A DNA stretch of 64,000 bases from Sporosarcina koreensis (GCF_000826145.2 NZ_LN651337.1:127774-191773), one strand, 5' to 3'; numbered from the stretch's first letter, positions 20,876-30,058 are shown. Notes: generated by a model from the letters alone, not told the origin. Numbers and translations are program-made.

Positions 20876-21020
20876 TTGAATTGTGCCTGGATGCCGATAC
20901 ATTCAGCGATCTGTCCGATACGCCGTGCGAAGTGTCCGATAACTCTGGCGAAGTGTCCGATAGTGCACGGCAACTGTCCGATACCGCTGCCGGAATGTCC
21001 GATATGCCTATCACGGCATG
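20876..21020. repeat. 21-bp-period repeat array, copy 2
   Basis: TGTCCGATA starts at 20912, 20933, 20954, 20975 and 20996, again exactly 21 bp apart, after a degenerate unit at 20891. The 23-bp leader at 20876-20898 repeats that of copy 1 (20623-20645) with two differences, offset by 253 bp. The tail GCCTATCACGGC resembles GCCTACGACGAC after copy 1. Confidence 0.95.
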
Positions 21021-21032
21021 GCACTGGAACAC

Positions 21033-21062
21033 AAAAAACCCTTCCGGAAAATCCGGAAGGGC
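21033..21062 (-). terminator. Terminator of rpsD
   Basis: On the minus strand CCCTTCCGGA pairs with TCCGGAAGGG and is followed by six T. Confidence 0.92.
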
Positions 21063-21074
21063 AGGTACTGCTTA

Positions 21075-21677
21075 TTAACGAGAGTAGAATTCAACGATAA
21101 GAGCTTCGTTGATCTCTGCAGACAATTCGCTGCGCTCAGGAAGACGTACGAATGTACCGACTTTCGTGTCCGGGTTGAACGATACGAATTCTGGAACGTA
21201 GTTGTTCACTTCGATGGATTCGTTGATCACATCAAGGTTCTGGGACTTTTCACGAAGTGAAATTTCCTGACCTGGTTTAACGCTGTAAGACGGGATGTCT
21301 ACGCGCTTGCCGTCAACGAGGACGTGTCCGTGGTTGACAAGCTGGCGAGCTGCACGGCGTGTGCGTGCAAGACCCATGCGGTAAACAACGTTGTCCAGGC
21401 GAGTTTCAAGAAGGATCATGAAGTTTTCACCGTGGATACCTTGCATTTTGCCGGCTTTGTTGAACAATGTGCGGAACTGGCGCTCATTGACACCGTACAT
21501 GAAACGGAGCTTTTGTTTTTCCTGTTGCTGAAGACCGTATTCAGAAAGCTTTTTACGCTGGTTCGGACCGTGCTGACCCGGAGCGTATGGACGCTTTTCG
21601 ATTTCTTTTCCTGTGCCTGTCAGGGAAATACCAAGACGGCGGGATTGTTTCCAAGATGGACCTGTATAACGAGCCAT
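21075..21677 (-). CDS. rpsD: 30S ribosomal protein S4
   Basis: 200 residues, the standard S4 length. S4 is a primary 16S rRNA-binding protein that nucleates small-subunit assembly. The N-terminal [11 protein letters not shown] block, the [14 protein letters not shown] and S4 RNA-binding motif ([21 protein letters not shown]) are all present. SD GAGGAGG. It is monocistronic, preceded by a long leader as in B. subtilis, where S4 represses its own synthesis. Confidence 0.98.
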   Translation of the reverse strand: MARYTGPSWKQSRRLGISLTGTGKEIEKRPYAPGQHGPNQRKKLSEYGLQQQEKQKLRFMYGVNERQFRTLFNKAGKMQGIHGENFMILLETRLDNVVYRMGLARTRRAARQLVNHGHVLVDGKRVDIPSYSVKPGQEISLREKSQNLDVINESIEVNNYVPEFVSFNPDTKVGTFVRLPERSELSAEINEALIVEFYSR

Positions 21678-21860
21678 GAATGACTCCTCCTCTGTTGGTT
21701 TTATTTTGTTGTAAAATAAGACCAGATGCGTTCAATCACTGGGCCATTCTGTTTTCATGCATCTTCGCCTCTGCAGCCAAGAGGTTACACGATACCCCTC
21801 ACATATGTAGGAACAGACTGGGCGACAGCAAACACACAACTGCTGCGATTATTTTACACA
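21678..21860 (-). promoter_or_regulatory. rpsD 5' leader, probable S4 autoregulatory element
   Basis: About 180 nt separate the predicted transcription start from the rpsD ATG. The leader has potential stems (for example CCTCT/AGAGG around TGGCTGC). In B. subtilis a leader of similar length binds S4; the assignment here rests on position and length, not on a folded model. Confidence 0.5.
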
Positions 21861-21866
21861 AAAAAC

Positions 21867-21895
21867 AGCATACCAAGAAAACGGCAGTGCGTCAA
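21867..21895 (-). promoter_or_regulatory. rpsD promoter
   Basis: On the minus strand TTGACG (21895-21890), 17-bp spacer, TATGCT (21872-21867). Confidence 0.7.
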
Positions 21896-21967
21896 GGGAT
21901 GCTGCACAGTGACTTCCAGACTGTCTAAACAAAAAGAGTTTATATGAAAAATGTACTAGTTATAAAG

Positions 21968-21996
21968 TTGCATTTGAGCCGATATAGGTATAGAAT
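21968..21996 (+). promoter_or_regulatory. dgcP promoter
   Basis: TTGCAT (21968-21973), 17-bp spacer, TAGAAT (21991-21996), 48 bp before the dgcP ATG. Confidence 0.6.
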
Positions 21997-22044
21997 GACA
22001 GAAAGGTATCATATATTGCTTGAGAGATATAAGAGGGTGATCGC

Positions 22045-23901
22045 ATGCAAACAAATGAGCAGCTATACGGGTCATTGAAGAGTGATCTGCTGGGTCTGCT
22101 GATAGATGTCCTGAAACACTCAGCATACGCAGAGAGCTTCCGTAAATTGGAAGACGTCTTCTCGCATCATTTTAACATACCGAAACTCGATCTGTACCTA
22201 TATGAAGACAATCAGTTTCAGTCCGCCTCTGCGTGCTGTGACGGCCGGCCGGCTGCCCTGGAGGACAAGTCCGGGGAACAGACTGCACCGGTCATCGCCG
22301 GATCGCTGATCCAACATGATGAGCCATCCGATTTCCCGGATGACACGCTGATGATCCGGAACGGGAAGCGTGAACCGGTCGCAATGGTGCTCATGAAATC
22401 CACCGCGGCATGGGATAGGTTCGTCATGTCCGCTTGCTATAAAGAGTTCCAGCTGCTGCTCGGTGAAATGATCGATATCGTCAAGGAGAGCAAAGCGTCC
22501 GGCAGAAGGGAGCAGAACCATCTCGACCTGCTGAACGCGACGAAGCAGTTCAACTCGACGATGAAAATGCCGGTCATCTATGAGGAACTCGTCAGGACAG
22601 CAGCTTCCAACCTGGCGCCGTTTGCTGTCGAACTGATCGTCTCTCATGAAGAACATGCTTCCTCCTCCTTCTGCCGGCTGTTCGACTATACGAATGAGGA
22701 GCCGGCCACGATTGACGCTTTCCTTTCGGGAGAACTCCGGATCGGCAGGAAGAGGGGCAGCCATCCAACCTATCTGAACGCACCGGTGAAAGGCATGCAG
22801 GGGACATACGGGGTGCTGCAGATCACGGCCACGCCCGGTTATACGTTCTCATCCGCGCAAGAAGACTTCGTCCGCAACATTTGTGAAAGCGCTGGCCATG
22901 CGATTGAAAACTCCAGTCTGTATAACCAGTCGCATCGGCTGATCCGCGATCTCCAGCTTGTCAACGAAGTGTCGAAGAAACTGACAGGGCGGCTGACCTT
23001 CATGGAGATGAAAACCTATCTGGCCGAACAACTCAATGCCGCCTTCGAGCCGGAAGAGATGGCATTCGTCTACTACGACAGACGGAAGGAGCCTGTCTTG
23101 CTGGATACGACAACAGATTATTTCCTGACCGCGGCCGGCAGCCGGTATTTGGAATATGCGGAAAAACGTCTGGCTGCAGAACAGGATGCAGTCTTCATAG
23201 CAGATCTCCAGCCGGGCGATATTGACGGTTTTTCACCATACCGGGCACTCATCATCGCTCCGATCATCATATCGGAAGCGGTGGCCGGATATACCGTGCT
23301 CATGCATACAGAAACGTATCACTTTTCGTTCGATGACTTCAAACTTGTGAAAGCGATCATGTCCCATTCGTCACTTGCGCTGTCCAACTTGATCCTGCGG
23401 GACAAACTTCAGGAACTGGCCAACAAAGACCAGCTGACGGACCTCTATGCACGCGGGTATCTGGACCGTCATATGTCCGAATCGTTTACGGACGGGGTAG
23501 GCGGTGCGTTCCTTCTGATTGATGTGGATGATTTCAAAAAGGTCAATGATTCTCATGGTCATGCGGTGGGAGATCGGGTGCTCATCCAGACGGCAGAAGT
23601 GCTGCAGGCGGCAATTCCGGATAGTGCCATTGCAGGCAGGTGGGGCGGCGAGGAATTCGCCGTGTTCCTGCCGGGCGCGGATCTCAAGGATGGGAAAGAA
23701 ACGGCAGAGCGGCTCCTTGTCAAAATGCCTGCCTGCACAGATCCGTCAGTCACCATTTCAATCGGCGTCAGTGTCTGGAAACCATCCGCCAGCCGTGAAA
23801 CGTATCAGCAGCTGTTCCAGAATACCGATGAAGCACTGTATGCAGCGAAAACAGGCGGCAAGAACAGGATTGTCATCAACGAACAGATACTCGCCGAGTA
23901 A
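22045..23901 (+). CDS. dgcP: GAF-domain diguanylate cyclase, DgcP/YtrP-like
   Basis: 618 residues, no membrane segment. Three GAF-like sensory segments (roughly 1-150, 165-290, 305-450) precede a GGDEF domain (455-615) whose active-site motif is GGEEF (534-538), compatible with c-di-GMP synthesis from two GTP. The metal/GTP-binding LIDVDDFKKVNDSHGH block is intact. No RxxD inhibitory site is seen five residues before GGEEF. B. subtilis DgcP (YtrP) lies in the same neighbourhood next to rpsD, which supports orthology. Confidence 0.85.
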   Translation: MQTNEQLYGSLKSDLLGLLIDVLKHSAYAESFRKLEDVFSHHFNIPKLDLYLYEDNQFQSASACCDGRPAALEDKSGEQTAPVIAGSLIQHDEPSDFPDDTLMIRNGKREPVAMVLMKSTAAWDRFVMSACYKEFQLLLGEMIDIVKESKASGRREQNHLDLLNATKQFNSTMKMPVIYEELVRTAASNLAPFAVELIVSHEEHASSSFCRLFDYTNEEPATIDAFLSGELRIGRKRGSHPTYLNAPVKGMQGTYGVLQITATPGYTFSSAQEDFVRNICESAGHAIENSSLYNQSHRLIRDLQLVNEVSKKLTGRLTFMEMKTYLAEQLNAAFEPEEMAFVYYDRRKEPVLLDTTTDYFLTAAGSRYLEYAEKRLAAEQDAVFIADLQPGDIDGFSPYRALIIAPIIISEAVAGYTVLMHTETYHFSFDDFKLVKAIMSHSSLALSNLILRDKLQELANKDQLTDLYARGYLDRHMSESFTDGVGGAFLLIDVDDFKKVNDSHGHAVGDRVLIQTAEVLQAAIPDSAIAGRWGGEEFAVFLPGADLKDGKETAERLLVKMPACTDPSVTISIGVSVWKPSASRETYQQLFQNTDEALYAAKTGGKNRIVINEQILAE

Positions 23902-23921
23902 AGGCGGGTATCTGATTTTGA

Positions 23922-23950
23922 TTGAAAAATCAGTACACCCGGCATACAAT
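23922..23950 (+). promoter_or_regulatory. Promoter of the methionine gamma-lyase gene
   Basis: TTGAAA (23922-23927), 17-bp spacer, TACAAT (23945-23950). Confidence 0.65.
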
Positions 23951-23953
23951 GGA

Positions 23954-23967
23954 TGTAAGCGTTTACT
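23954..23967 (+). promoter_or_regulatory. cre box at the methionine gamma-lyase start site
   Basis: TGTAAGCGTTTACT matches the cre consensus TGWAARCGYTWNCW at every position. It begins four bases after the -10 box, over the predicted transcription start, a repressing position. Confidence 0.8.
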
Positions 23968-23994
23968 TATAAACGAAAGCGGGGGATTCTTTCA

Positions 23995-25197
23995 ATGAAG
24001 AAAGTGCACAAAGACACAGAGGCGATCCATACCGGTTATACCAGCGGACAGCATCACGACAGCCTGGCAGTTCCGCTCTATCAGACGTCCACCTTCACGT
24101 TCGACACAGCAGAACAGGGCGCGCGGCGTTTTGCGGGTGAAGAGGAGGGCGGGATCTACTCAAGACTCGGCAATCCGACAGTGCGTGTGCTGGAAGAACG
24201 GATGACGGCTCTCGAAAAAGGAGCCGGGACACTTGCGTTCGGCTCCGGGATGGCAGCTGTCAGCACCATCCTGACGCATCTTACGAAAAGCGGCGACCAC
24301 ATCGTCTGCTCCCGTGGGATCTACGGCTGTACATTCGGGCTGCTCGGCATTATGGAAGAGAAGTATGCCATCAGCCATACATTGACAGCGATGCGCACGG
24401 AAGAAGAGATCGAAGCGGCTGTGACACCCGAGACGGTCTGCCTGTACATTGAATCGCCCATCAATCCGACAACGGAACTCGTCGACTTGCGGGCAGCCGC
24501 CGCTGTCGCAGAGCGGCATGGACTGAAGGTGGTTGTGGATAATACCTTCGCGTCCCCCTATCTTCAGAATCCGATTGAATTCGGTGCCGATTTCGTACTT
24601 CATAGCGCCACGAAATATATTAACGGACACGGGGATGTGATTGCAGGGCTTCTGACCGGCCGGAACGAAGAGGACATCCAGCAGATCCGCGGCACGGTCC
24701 AGAAAGATTACGGCGGAATCATATCGCCATTCGATGCCTGGCTGCTCATCAGGGGGCTGAAAACACTGCCCCTGCGCATGCAGCGTCACACGGAAAACGC
24801 AGGAAAGCTGACAGAATTCCTGAAAAGTCAGGACATGGTGGAAGACATCTTCTATCCGTTCGATGACCTGAATCCACAGGCCGATCTGGCGAGACAGCAG
24901 ATGACGGCAGGCGGAGGTCTCGTCTCCTTCACCATCAAAGGCGGACAGCCGACAGCCCAGCTGTTCATGAACCAGCTGAAGCTCATCAAGATCGCCGTCA
25001 GTCTCGGGGATGCTGAAACGCTCATCCAGCACCCAGCCACTATGACGCATTCCGGGGTCCCTGAACAGGAACGGGTCCTTATGGGAATCGGGGATGGTCT
25101 GCTCCGGCTGTCTGCGGGACTTGAAGATGCGGATGACCTGATTGCAGACCTTTCACAGGCATTCCGGGCAGCCTCGGCCTGCGAGCAAGTGAACTGA
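23995..25197 (+). CDS. mgl: Methionine gamma-lyase-like PLP enzyme
   Basis: 400 residues of the Cys/Met metabolism PLP-dependent (fold type I, gamma) family. Expected reaction: L-methionine to methanethiol, 2-oxobutyrate and ammonia. PLP lysine is in SATKYINGHGD (K207); IYGCTFGLL carries C112, the counterpart of the Cys typical of true methionine gamma-lyases (C116 in Pseudomonas), which favours this over cystathionine gamma-synthase or beta-lyase. Those related activities remain possible. Its own promoter carries a perfect cre box. The convergent neighbour repairs free methionine sulfoxide, another methionine link. Confidence 0.8.
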   Translation: MKKVHKDTEAIHTGYTSGQHHDSLAVPLYQTSTFTFDTAEQGARRFAGEEEGGIYSRLGNPTVRVLEERMTALEKGAGTLAFGSGMAAVSTILTHLTKSGDHIVCSRGIYGCTFGLLGIMEEKYAISHTLTAMRTEEEIEAAVTPETVCLYIESPINPTTELVDLRAAAAVAERHGLKVVVDNTFASPYLQNPIEFGADFVLHSATKYINGHGDVIAGLLTGRNEEDIQQIRGTVQKDYGGIISPFDAWLLIRGLKTLPLRMQRHTENAGKLTEFLKSQDMVEDIFYPFDDLNPQADLARQQMTAGGGLVSFTIKGGQPTAQLFMNQLKLIKIAVSLGDAETLIQHPATMTHSGVPEQERVLMGIGDGLLRLSAGLEDADDLIADLSQAFRAASACEQVN

Positions 25198-25204
25198 AGG
25201 ACAT

Positions 25205-25248
25205 GAAAAAGGTACCGGCTTGTCGTATGGACTGCCGATACCTTTTTC
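25205..25248. terminator. Bidirectional terminator between mgl and msrC
   Basis: AAAAAGGTACCGGC pairs with GCCGATACCTTTTT (one mismatch), T-tracts on both strands. Confidence 0.85.
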
Positions 25249-25265
25249 AGTTGCGGACGTCTTCC

Positions 25266-25745
25266 TTAAAGATGACGCAGAAGGGTGGCGGCGAATTTCT
25301 CGATGCCGGCCCGGTCCTCATCGGAAAAGCGTCCGGTTTCAGGGCTGTCGATATCCAGCACGCCGATCAGCTGGCCATCTTTGACGAGCGGCACGACAAT
25401 TTCCGACTGGGACGCAGCATCACATGCGATATGACCCGGAAATGCATTAACATCCTCGACGACAATCGTCTCCTGTTTTTCTGCGGCCGTGCCGCACACT
25501 CCCTTGCCGACGGCGATACGGATGCATGCCGGCAGTCCCTGGAACGGCCCGAGCACCAATTCGCCTTCTTCCATCAAGTAAAATCCGGTCCAATTGGTGC
25601 GGTCCAGGAAATTGCTGAGCAAAGCGGAGGCGTTGCTTAAGTTGGCAATCCTGTTCGGCTCGCCGTCCAGCAGCAGGTTCAGCTGGTCCGACAGCTGCGT
25701 ATATGCCTCTGATAGATCCTTTGAATACTCGATTCCCATGAACAT
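25266..25745 (-). CDS. msrC: Free methionine-(R)-sulfoxide reductase (GAF domain, YtsP)
   Basis: 159 residues; a single GAF domain of the fRMsr family, which reduces free Met-R-sulfoxide using thiols. The family hallmark cysteines are C74 (LPACIRI), C84 (GVCGTA) and C108 (HIACDA), exactly ten less than the E. coli numbers 84/94/118, within GPFQG and SEIVVPL. The open frame extends 55 codons upstream, but SD AGGAGAG and homologue length favour the ATG at 25745. Convergent with the methionine gamma-lyase gene. Confidence 0.92.
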   Translation of the reverse strand: MFMGIEYSKDLSEAYTQLSDQLNLLLDGEPNRIANLSNASALLSNFLDRTNWTGFYLMEEGELVLGPFQGLPACIRIAVGKGVCGTAAEKQETIVVEDVNAFPGHIACDAASQSEIVVPLVKDGQLIGVLDIDSPETGRFSDEDRAGIEKFAATLLRHL

Positions 25746-25878
25746 GATCATCTCTCCTGTCTGTATCGGTTGTAACAGAAACTGTGCAATCGATACTTGC
25801 ATCATACAATTTCGTGCCCGTTTTCGACAAGTAAACAAATTTCCGGCGGGGATTCGCCCTTTTTCAACACGAAAATTC

Positions 25879-25907
25879 TTTAAACGTGTTACTATATAAG
25901 GTATTAT
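25879..25907 (+). promoter_or_regulatory. Candidate ezrA promoter
   Basis: TTTAAA (25879-25884), 17-bp spacer, TATTAT (25902-25907). Confidence 0.4.
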
Positions 25908-25942
25908 CATTGTAGAGCGGTTGTGGAATAGGGGGATGGACC

Positions 25943-27640
25943 ATGGTGAACTACTTCATCATTCCAGTCATCATCATAATAGTGCTGGCGGTTGCCATAT
26001 TTGTGCTGAGACGGAGACATATCCAGGAAATCAGTAAGCTGGAGCATGAAAAACTGCAAATCCAACATGAACCGATATTTGAAGAAATGACAAAAGTGAA
26101 ACAGCTGAATATGACAGGCGAAACCGAAGAGAAGTTCGAGCGGTGGCGCAGCGAGTGGACAGAAGTCGTCGACGTCCTCGTCCCGCAGATCGATTCCCTG
26201 TTATTCGATACCGAAGAGATGGTGGACCGGTTCCGGTTCAAGAAGGCCGGCCATATCGAAAAAGAGATCGCACAGAAGCTGACAGTATGCGAAGAGCGTA
26301 AAAACTCGATTCTGAAGGAACTGAACGAGCTGATCGGCAGCGAAGAGAAGAACCGGGTCGAGATGGATGAACTGAAAGAGCAGTACCGGGAAGCCCGCAA
26401 AGCGATCCTTGCCCGGCCGCATTCCTTTGGACGGGCGGTGCCGGCCCTCGAAAAGGAGCTTGAGTACTTCCAGCCCGCGTTCGAGGAATACGATGACTTG
26501 ACGGCTAATGGGAACTACTTGCAGGCACGCGAGAATGTGATCGCTGTCACTGCGAAAGCGGATCATCTGTTCCCTCTTGTTGAAACCATTCCGGCGCTGC
26601 TGGGCGAACTGCAGACGAAACTGCCGGCGACGATCCGTGAACTTCGGAACGGAGTCGGGGAGATGGAGGACGATGGCTATTATGTGGGCCATCTGGATCT
26701 CACCCACTATCTGAAAGGTATCGAGACGGAAATCGAAGACCTGCTTCAGCAGGTCGAACATCTGGAAATCGAGCCGGTCGAGCAGCGTCTTGCGGAAATC
26801 GATGAACAGATCGATGGATTCTATGCAGCACTGGAGGAAGAAGTGAGGGAGCGGCAGTACGTTGAACTTACGTACGAAGACACAGCACGAAGACTGTCTG
26901 ATGTACACATGCTCGCAAAGGAAGTTTCCGATGAGGCGCTCTATGTGCAGCAGAGCTACCGTCTCGACGAAAAGGAAGCAGAGATACCGAAGCAGTTCAC
27001 CCGTGACCTGGCAGAAGCATCTGACCGTTTTGACATGATGACCAGCCAGGGGGAAGAAGGGGCCGCAGCCTTCACGGCGCTGGCACAGCATATACGAGAA
27101 GTGAATGAAGTGCTCGATCGTGTCGGCGAGCAAGCCGCCGAGTTCAAGGAACGGATGAAAAACCTCCGGACCGAGGAAATCAGCGTGCGGAAACGTCTTG
27201 AACAGCTGGCCTACAAACTGCAGACTGTCGAGCGCAGCCTACAGAAAGCGAATATCCCCGGAATTCCGGAAGATATCGAAGTCCGTCTGGAAGAAGCGGA
27301 TGAGCAGCTGTTCATCGTCCAGAACGGTCTTGAAGAAGTGCCGCTGAATATGGCGCTTGTCGAAGAGTATATTGCGCATGCCGAAAAAGAGGTGGATGAG
27401 TCCATCTTGAAGATCAACGAGATGCTGGAGAACGCCCTTCTGACAGAACGGATCATCCAATACGGCAACCGGTATCGTGCATCCCATCCTGCGATGCATG
27501 CACGTCTCCTGGAAGCGGAAATAGCATTCCGTCAGTTCCGGTATGCAAAAGCGCTGGAAGAAGCGGCAACAGCTGTCGAGGACGTCGAACCGGGAGCGAT
27601 GAAACGGATACAGGACTATATGCAGGAACAAGTTCACTAA
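25943..27640 (+). CDS. ezrA: Septation ring formation regulator EzrA
   Basis: 565 residues (B. subtilis 562). One N-terminal membrane segment (about 4-23) followed by RRR and a long, wholly helical cytoplasmic part with spectrin-like repeats, rich in Glu/Lys/Leu and coiled-coil heptads. EzrA binds FtsZ, prevents extra Z rings near the poles and links division to PBP1. SD GGGGGA precedes the ATG. It is followed by iscS-thiI as in B. subtilis. Confidence 0.94.
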   Translation: MVNYFIIPVIIIIVLAVAIFVLRRRHIQEISKLEHEKLQIQHEPIFEEMTKVKQLNMTGETEEKFERWRSEWTEVVDVLVPQIDSLLFDTEEMVDRFRFKKAGHIEKEIAQKLTVCEERKNSILKELNELIGSEEKNRVEMDELKEQYREARKAILARPHSFGRAVPALEKELEYFQPAFEEYDDLTANGNYLQARENVIAVTAKADHLFPLVETIPALLGELQTKLPATIRELRNGVGEMEDDGYYVGHLDLTHYLKGIETEIEDLLQQVEHLEIEPVEQRLAEIDEQIDGFYAALEEEVRERQYVELTYEDTARRLSDVHMLAKEVSDEALYVQQSYRLDEKEAEIPKQFTRDLAEASDRFDMMTSQGEEGAAAFTALAQHIREVNEVLDRVGEQAAEFKERMKNLRTEEISVRKRLEQLAYKLQTVERSLQKANIPGIPEDIEVRLEEADEQLFIVQNGLEEVPLNMALVEEYIAHAEKEVDESILKINEMLENALLTERIIQYGNRYRASHPAMHARLLEAEIAFRQFRYAKALEEAATAVEDVEPGAMKRIQDYMQEQVH

Positions 27641-27720
27641 GCGTTTGTCTACAGCCATCGGCACACTTTGTGTCGGTGGCTTTGTGCCGCTTGTGAATCA
27701 TTGAAAGGACGGTGAGCGGA

Positions 27721-28866
27721 ATGATCTATTTGGACAATAGCGCAACAACTGCACCCGACGAGGATGTACTGAGGACGTTCACGGAAGCGAGCCGGACTTA
27801 CTATGGAAATCCGGCATCACTCCATCAGGCTGGGACCAGGGCCGATCAGCTTCTGCAGAATGCACGGAAACAAGTTGCCCGTCTTGCAGGAGATGACGAA
27901 AGCGAAGTGGTTTTCACATCGGGCGGCACGGAGTCGAACAATCTTGCCATCCTCGGCTACGCGAAAAAATACCGCTATCGGGGGAACCATATCATCACAA
28001 CTGAAATCGAGCATGATTCCGTCCGGAAGGCATGCCGGTCGCTGGAGGAAGACGGCTTTGAAGTGGACTGGCTGGCTGTCGACGAACAGGGAGTCATTTC
28101 GCTTGATGAATTGAAACGGAAACTCCGGCCGGATACGATCTTGGTGAGCATCATGCATGTCAATAACGAAATCGGATCTGTGCAGCCGCTGGCACAATGC
28201 GCACAGATCATCCGGGAACGGTCCCGCGCGATTTTCCATTCGGATTGTGTGCAGAGTGCAGGGAAATTGGCGCTGCCTTTCCCTCGCTATACCGATGCCA
28301 TCACACTTTCCGGACATAAGATACACGGTCTGAAAGGGATGGGATGCCTTCTAGCTAAACCATCCAGGCTGCCGGAGGCGATTTCATACGGAGGCGGTCA
28401 GGAGGACGGATTGCGGAGTGGTACTGTCAATGTCGCCGGGGCAGCGGCGTTTGCGAAAGCATTCCGCCTTGCAACAGCGGAACCGTCAGCGGATCATATG
28501 CGAAACTGGACGGCCGCGATGCATGACGGACTGAAGAATGAACCGCGGCTTCGTATCCTGTCATCGCCGGACGGGGCGCCGCACATTTTTTCGATGGCAT
28601 TCAAAGGTCTGACCGGCGAAGTGGCTGTAAACTACTTCCAGGAAAACGGCATATACGTTTCCACTTCAAGCGCCTGTTCGTCCAAATCGTCCAGGACCAG
28701 CCATGTCATCGAAGCGGTGGGTGTCCCGGAAGAGTACAGGAAAGGTGCTGTACGGATCAGTTTCGGCCGTTCCAACAGTGCAGCAGACGCAGAGCGTGTT
28801 ATAGAAGTGACGAAAGAATTTTTAGAGATGACGAAGAAAGGGATGAAACAGCATGATATGGAGTGA
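27721..28866 (+). CDS. nifZ: Cysteine desulfurase (NifZ/IscS type) paired with ThiI
   Basis: 381 residues from the ATG at 27721; the GTG nine bases earlier lies within the SD-like AAGGACGGTGA. Fold type I PLP enzyme that converts cysteine to alanine and passes sulfur to a partner as persulfide. PLP lysine K200 (SGHKIHG), catalytic cysteine C319 in the flexible loop STSSACSSK, and HVNNEIG are present. It overlaps thiI by 14 bp, so sulfur is very probably delivered to ThiI for 4-thiouridine in tRNA, as shown for NifZ in B. subtilis. Confidence 0.92.
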   Translation: MIYLDNSATTAPDEDVLRTFTEASRTYYGNPASLHQAGTRADQLLQNARKQVARLAGDDESEVVFTSGGTESNNLAILGYAKKYRYRGNHIITTEIEHDSVRKACRSLEEDGFEVDWLAVDEQGVISLDELKRKLRPDTILVSIMHVNNEIGSVQPLAQCAQIIRERSRAIFHSDCVQSAGKLALPFPRYTDAITLSGHKIHGLKGMGCLLAKPSRLPEAISYGGGQEDGLRSGTVNVAGAAAFAKAFRLATAEPSADHMRNWTAAMHDGLKNEPRLRILSSPDGAPHIFSMAFKGLTGEVAVNYFQENGIYVSTSSACSSKSSRTSHVIEAVGVPEEYRKGAVRISFGRSNSAADAERVIEVTKEFLEMTKKGMKQHDME

Positions 28867-30058
28867 ACTTCTCATTCGCTACGGCGAGATGTCGCTGAAA
28901 GGCCGGAACCGGAAAGTGTTTATCCAGAAACTGAGTGAAAATATACGGAGAGCGCTTCGAGGGCTTGAAACGGTCAAGTTGAAAGCGGAACGGGACAGGA
29001 TGTTCATCTACGCCTCTCCCGAAGAGCTCGAACAGGCAGTCCATCTGCTGAAAGACGTTGCGGGCATCCAATCGTACAGTCCGATAGCACAATGTGAATC
29101 GACGGTCGAGTCGATACGAAGCACTGCGCTGGGTGTATTCGAGCATGAGGAGACTTTGGGGAGAACGTTCAAGGTCGAAGTGAAACGAACGGACAAGTCA
29201 TTTCCGCTCGTCACGGGAGAATTGCAGAAGGAGATCGGCGGCACAATTCTCCGCGCGCATCCCGATCTGAAAGTGGACGTCCGCAAACCGGATATCCTTC
29301 TCCATATCGACATCCGGGAAACCGGTGCGTTCCTCTCCGCACGCATATACAAAGGCGCGGCCGGTATGCCTGTCGGTTCGAACGGCCGGTCCCTGCTCAT
29401 GCTGTCTGGCGGCATCGACAGTCCGGCTGCCGGCTATTTGATGATGAAACGCGGCGTCATGGTGGAGGCGATCCATTTCGCAAGCCCTCCTTATACAAGT
29501 GAGAAGGCTCAGGCGAAAGTGGAGGAGCTCGCCAGGAAACTGAGTGTCTACGGCGGCAGCATAAAGCTGCATATCATTCCATTCACAGAAATCCAGCAGG
29601 CCATCGTCAAGCAAGTGCCCGAAAACGTCTCGATCACATCCACACGCCGTCTCATGCTGCGGATTGCTGACCAAGTGAGACAGGAGATCGGCGCATTGGC
29701 CATCGTCACGGGGGAAAGCCTCGGCCAAGTGGCAAGCCAGACGCTGGAGAGCTTCACGGCAATCAATGCCGTGACGAATACACCGATCCTCCGTCCGCTG
29801 ATTGCTACAGATAAACTGGAGATCATCGATATCGCCAAAAAGATCGGCACCTATGAAACGTCCATCCAGCCATATGAAGACTGCTGCACCATCTTCACAC
29901 CTGCCAGCCCGAAAACGAAACCGAGACTGGACAAGGTGGAGTATTATGAAAGCTTCATCGATTTCGCGCCGCTGATCGAAGAAGCCGTAAAGAACAGGCA
30001 GATCATCGAGTGTACGAGTGAAAGCAACCCAGATGGCGACTTCTCCGACTTGCTGTAG
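28853..30058 (+). CDS. thiI: ThiI, tRNA 4-thiouridine synthetase
   Basis: 401 residues: N-terminal ferredoxin-like region and THUMP RNA-binding domain (about 60-165), then a PP-loop adenylation domain with SGGIDSP (185-191). It adenylates U8 of tRNA and inserts sulfur. The C-terminal rhodanese domain of the E. coli protein is absent, as in other Bacilli, so sulfur must come directly from the overlapping desulfurase gene. A Cys pair in EDCCTIFTP is conserved in the family. I see no clear terminator between it and sspA. Confidence 0.95.
   Translation: MIWSELLIRYGEMSLKGRNRKVFIQKLSENIRRALRGLETVKLKAERDRMFIYASPEELEQAVHLLKDVAGIQSYSPIAQCESTVESIRSTALGVFEHEETLGRTFKVEVKRTDKSFPLVTGELQKEIGGTILRAHPDLKVDVRKPDILLHIDIRETGAFLSARIYKGAAGMPVGSNGRSLLMLSGGIDSPAAGYLMMKRGVMVEAIHFASPPYTSEKAQAKVEELARKLSVYGGSIKLHIIPFTEIQQAIVKQVPENVSITSTRRLMLRIADQVRQEIGALAIVTGESLGQVASQTLESFTAINAVTNTPILRPLIATDKLEIIDIAKKIGTYETSIQPYEDCCTIFTPASPKTKPRLDKVEYYESFIDFAPLIEEAVKNRQIIECTSESNPDGDFSDLL

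Noticed and set aside
20616-20879. 87-codon plus-strand frame (and several others on both strands) reading a heptad rich in Ser-Asp
   Set aside because: The 21-bp unit has no stop in most frames, so several frames on both strands stay open. No strong SD, no matching codon bias, and the invariant feature is DNA spacing rather than one protein sequence.
20623-21020. CRISPR array
   Set aside because: The core is 9 bp and the linkers 12 bp, far below CRISPR repeat and spacer sizes; no cas genes are in the window.
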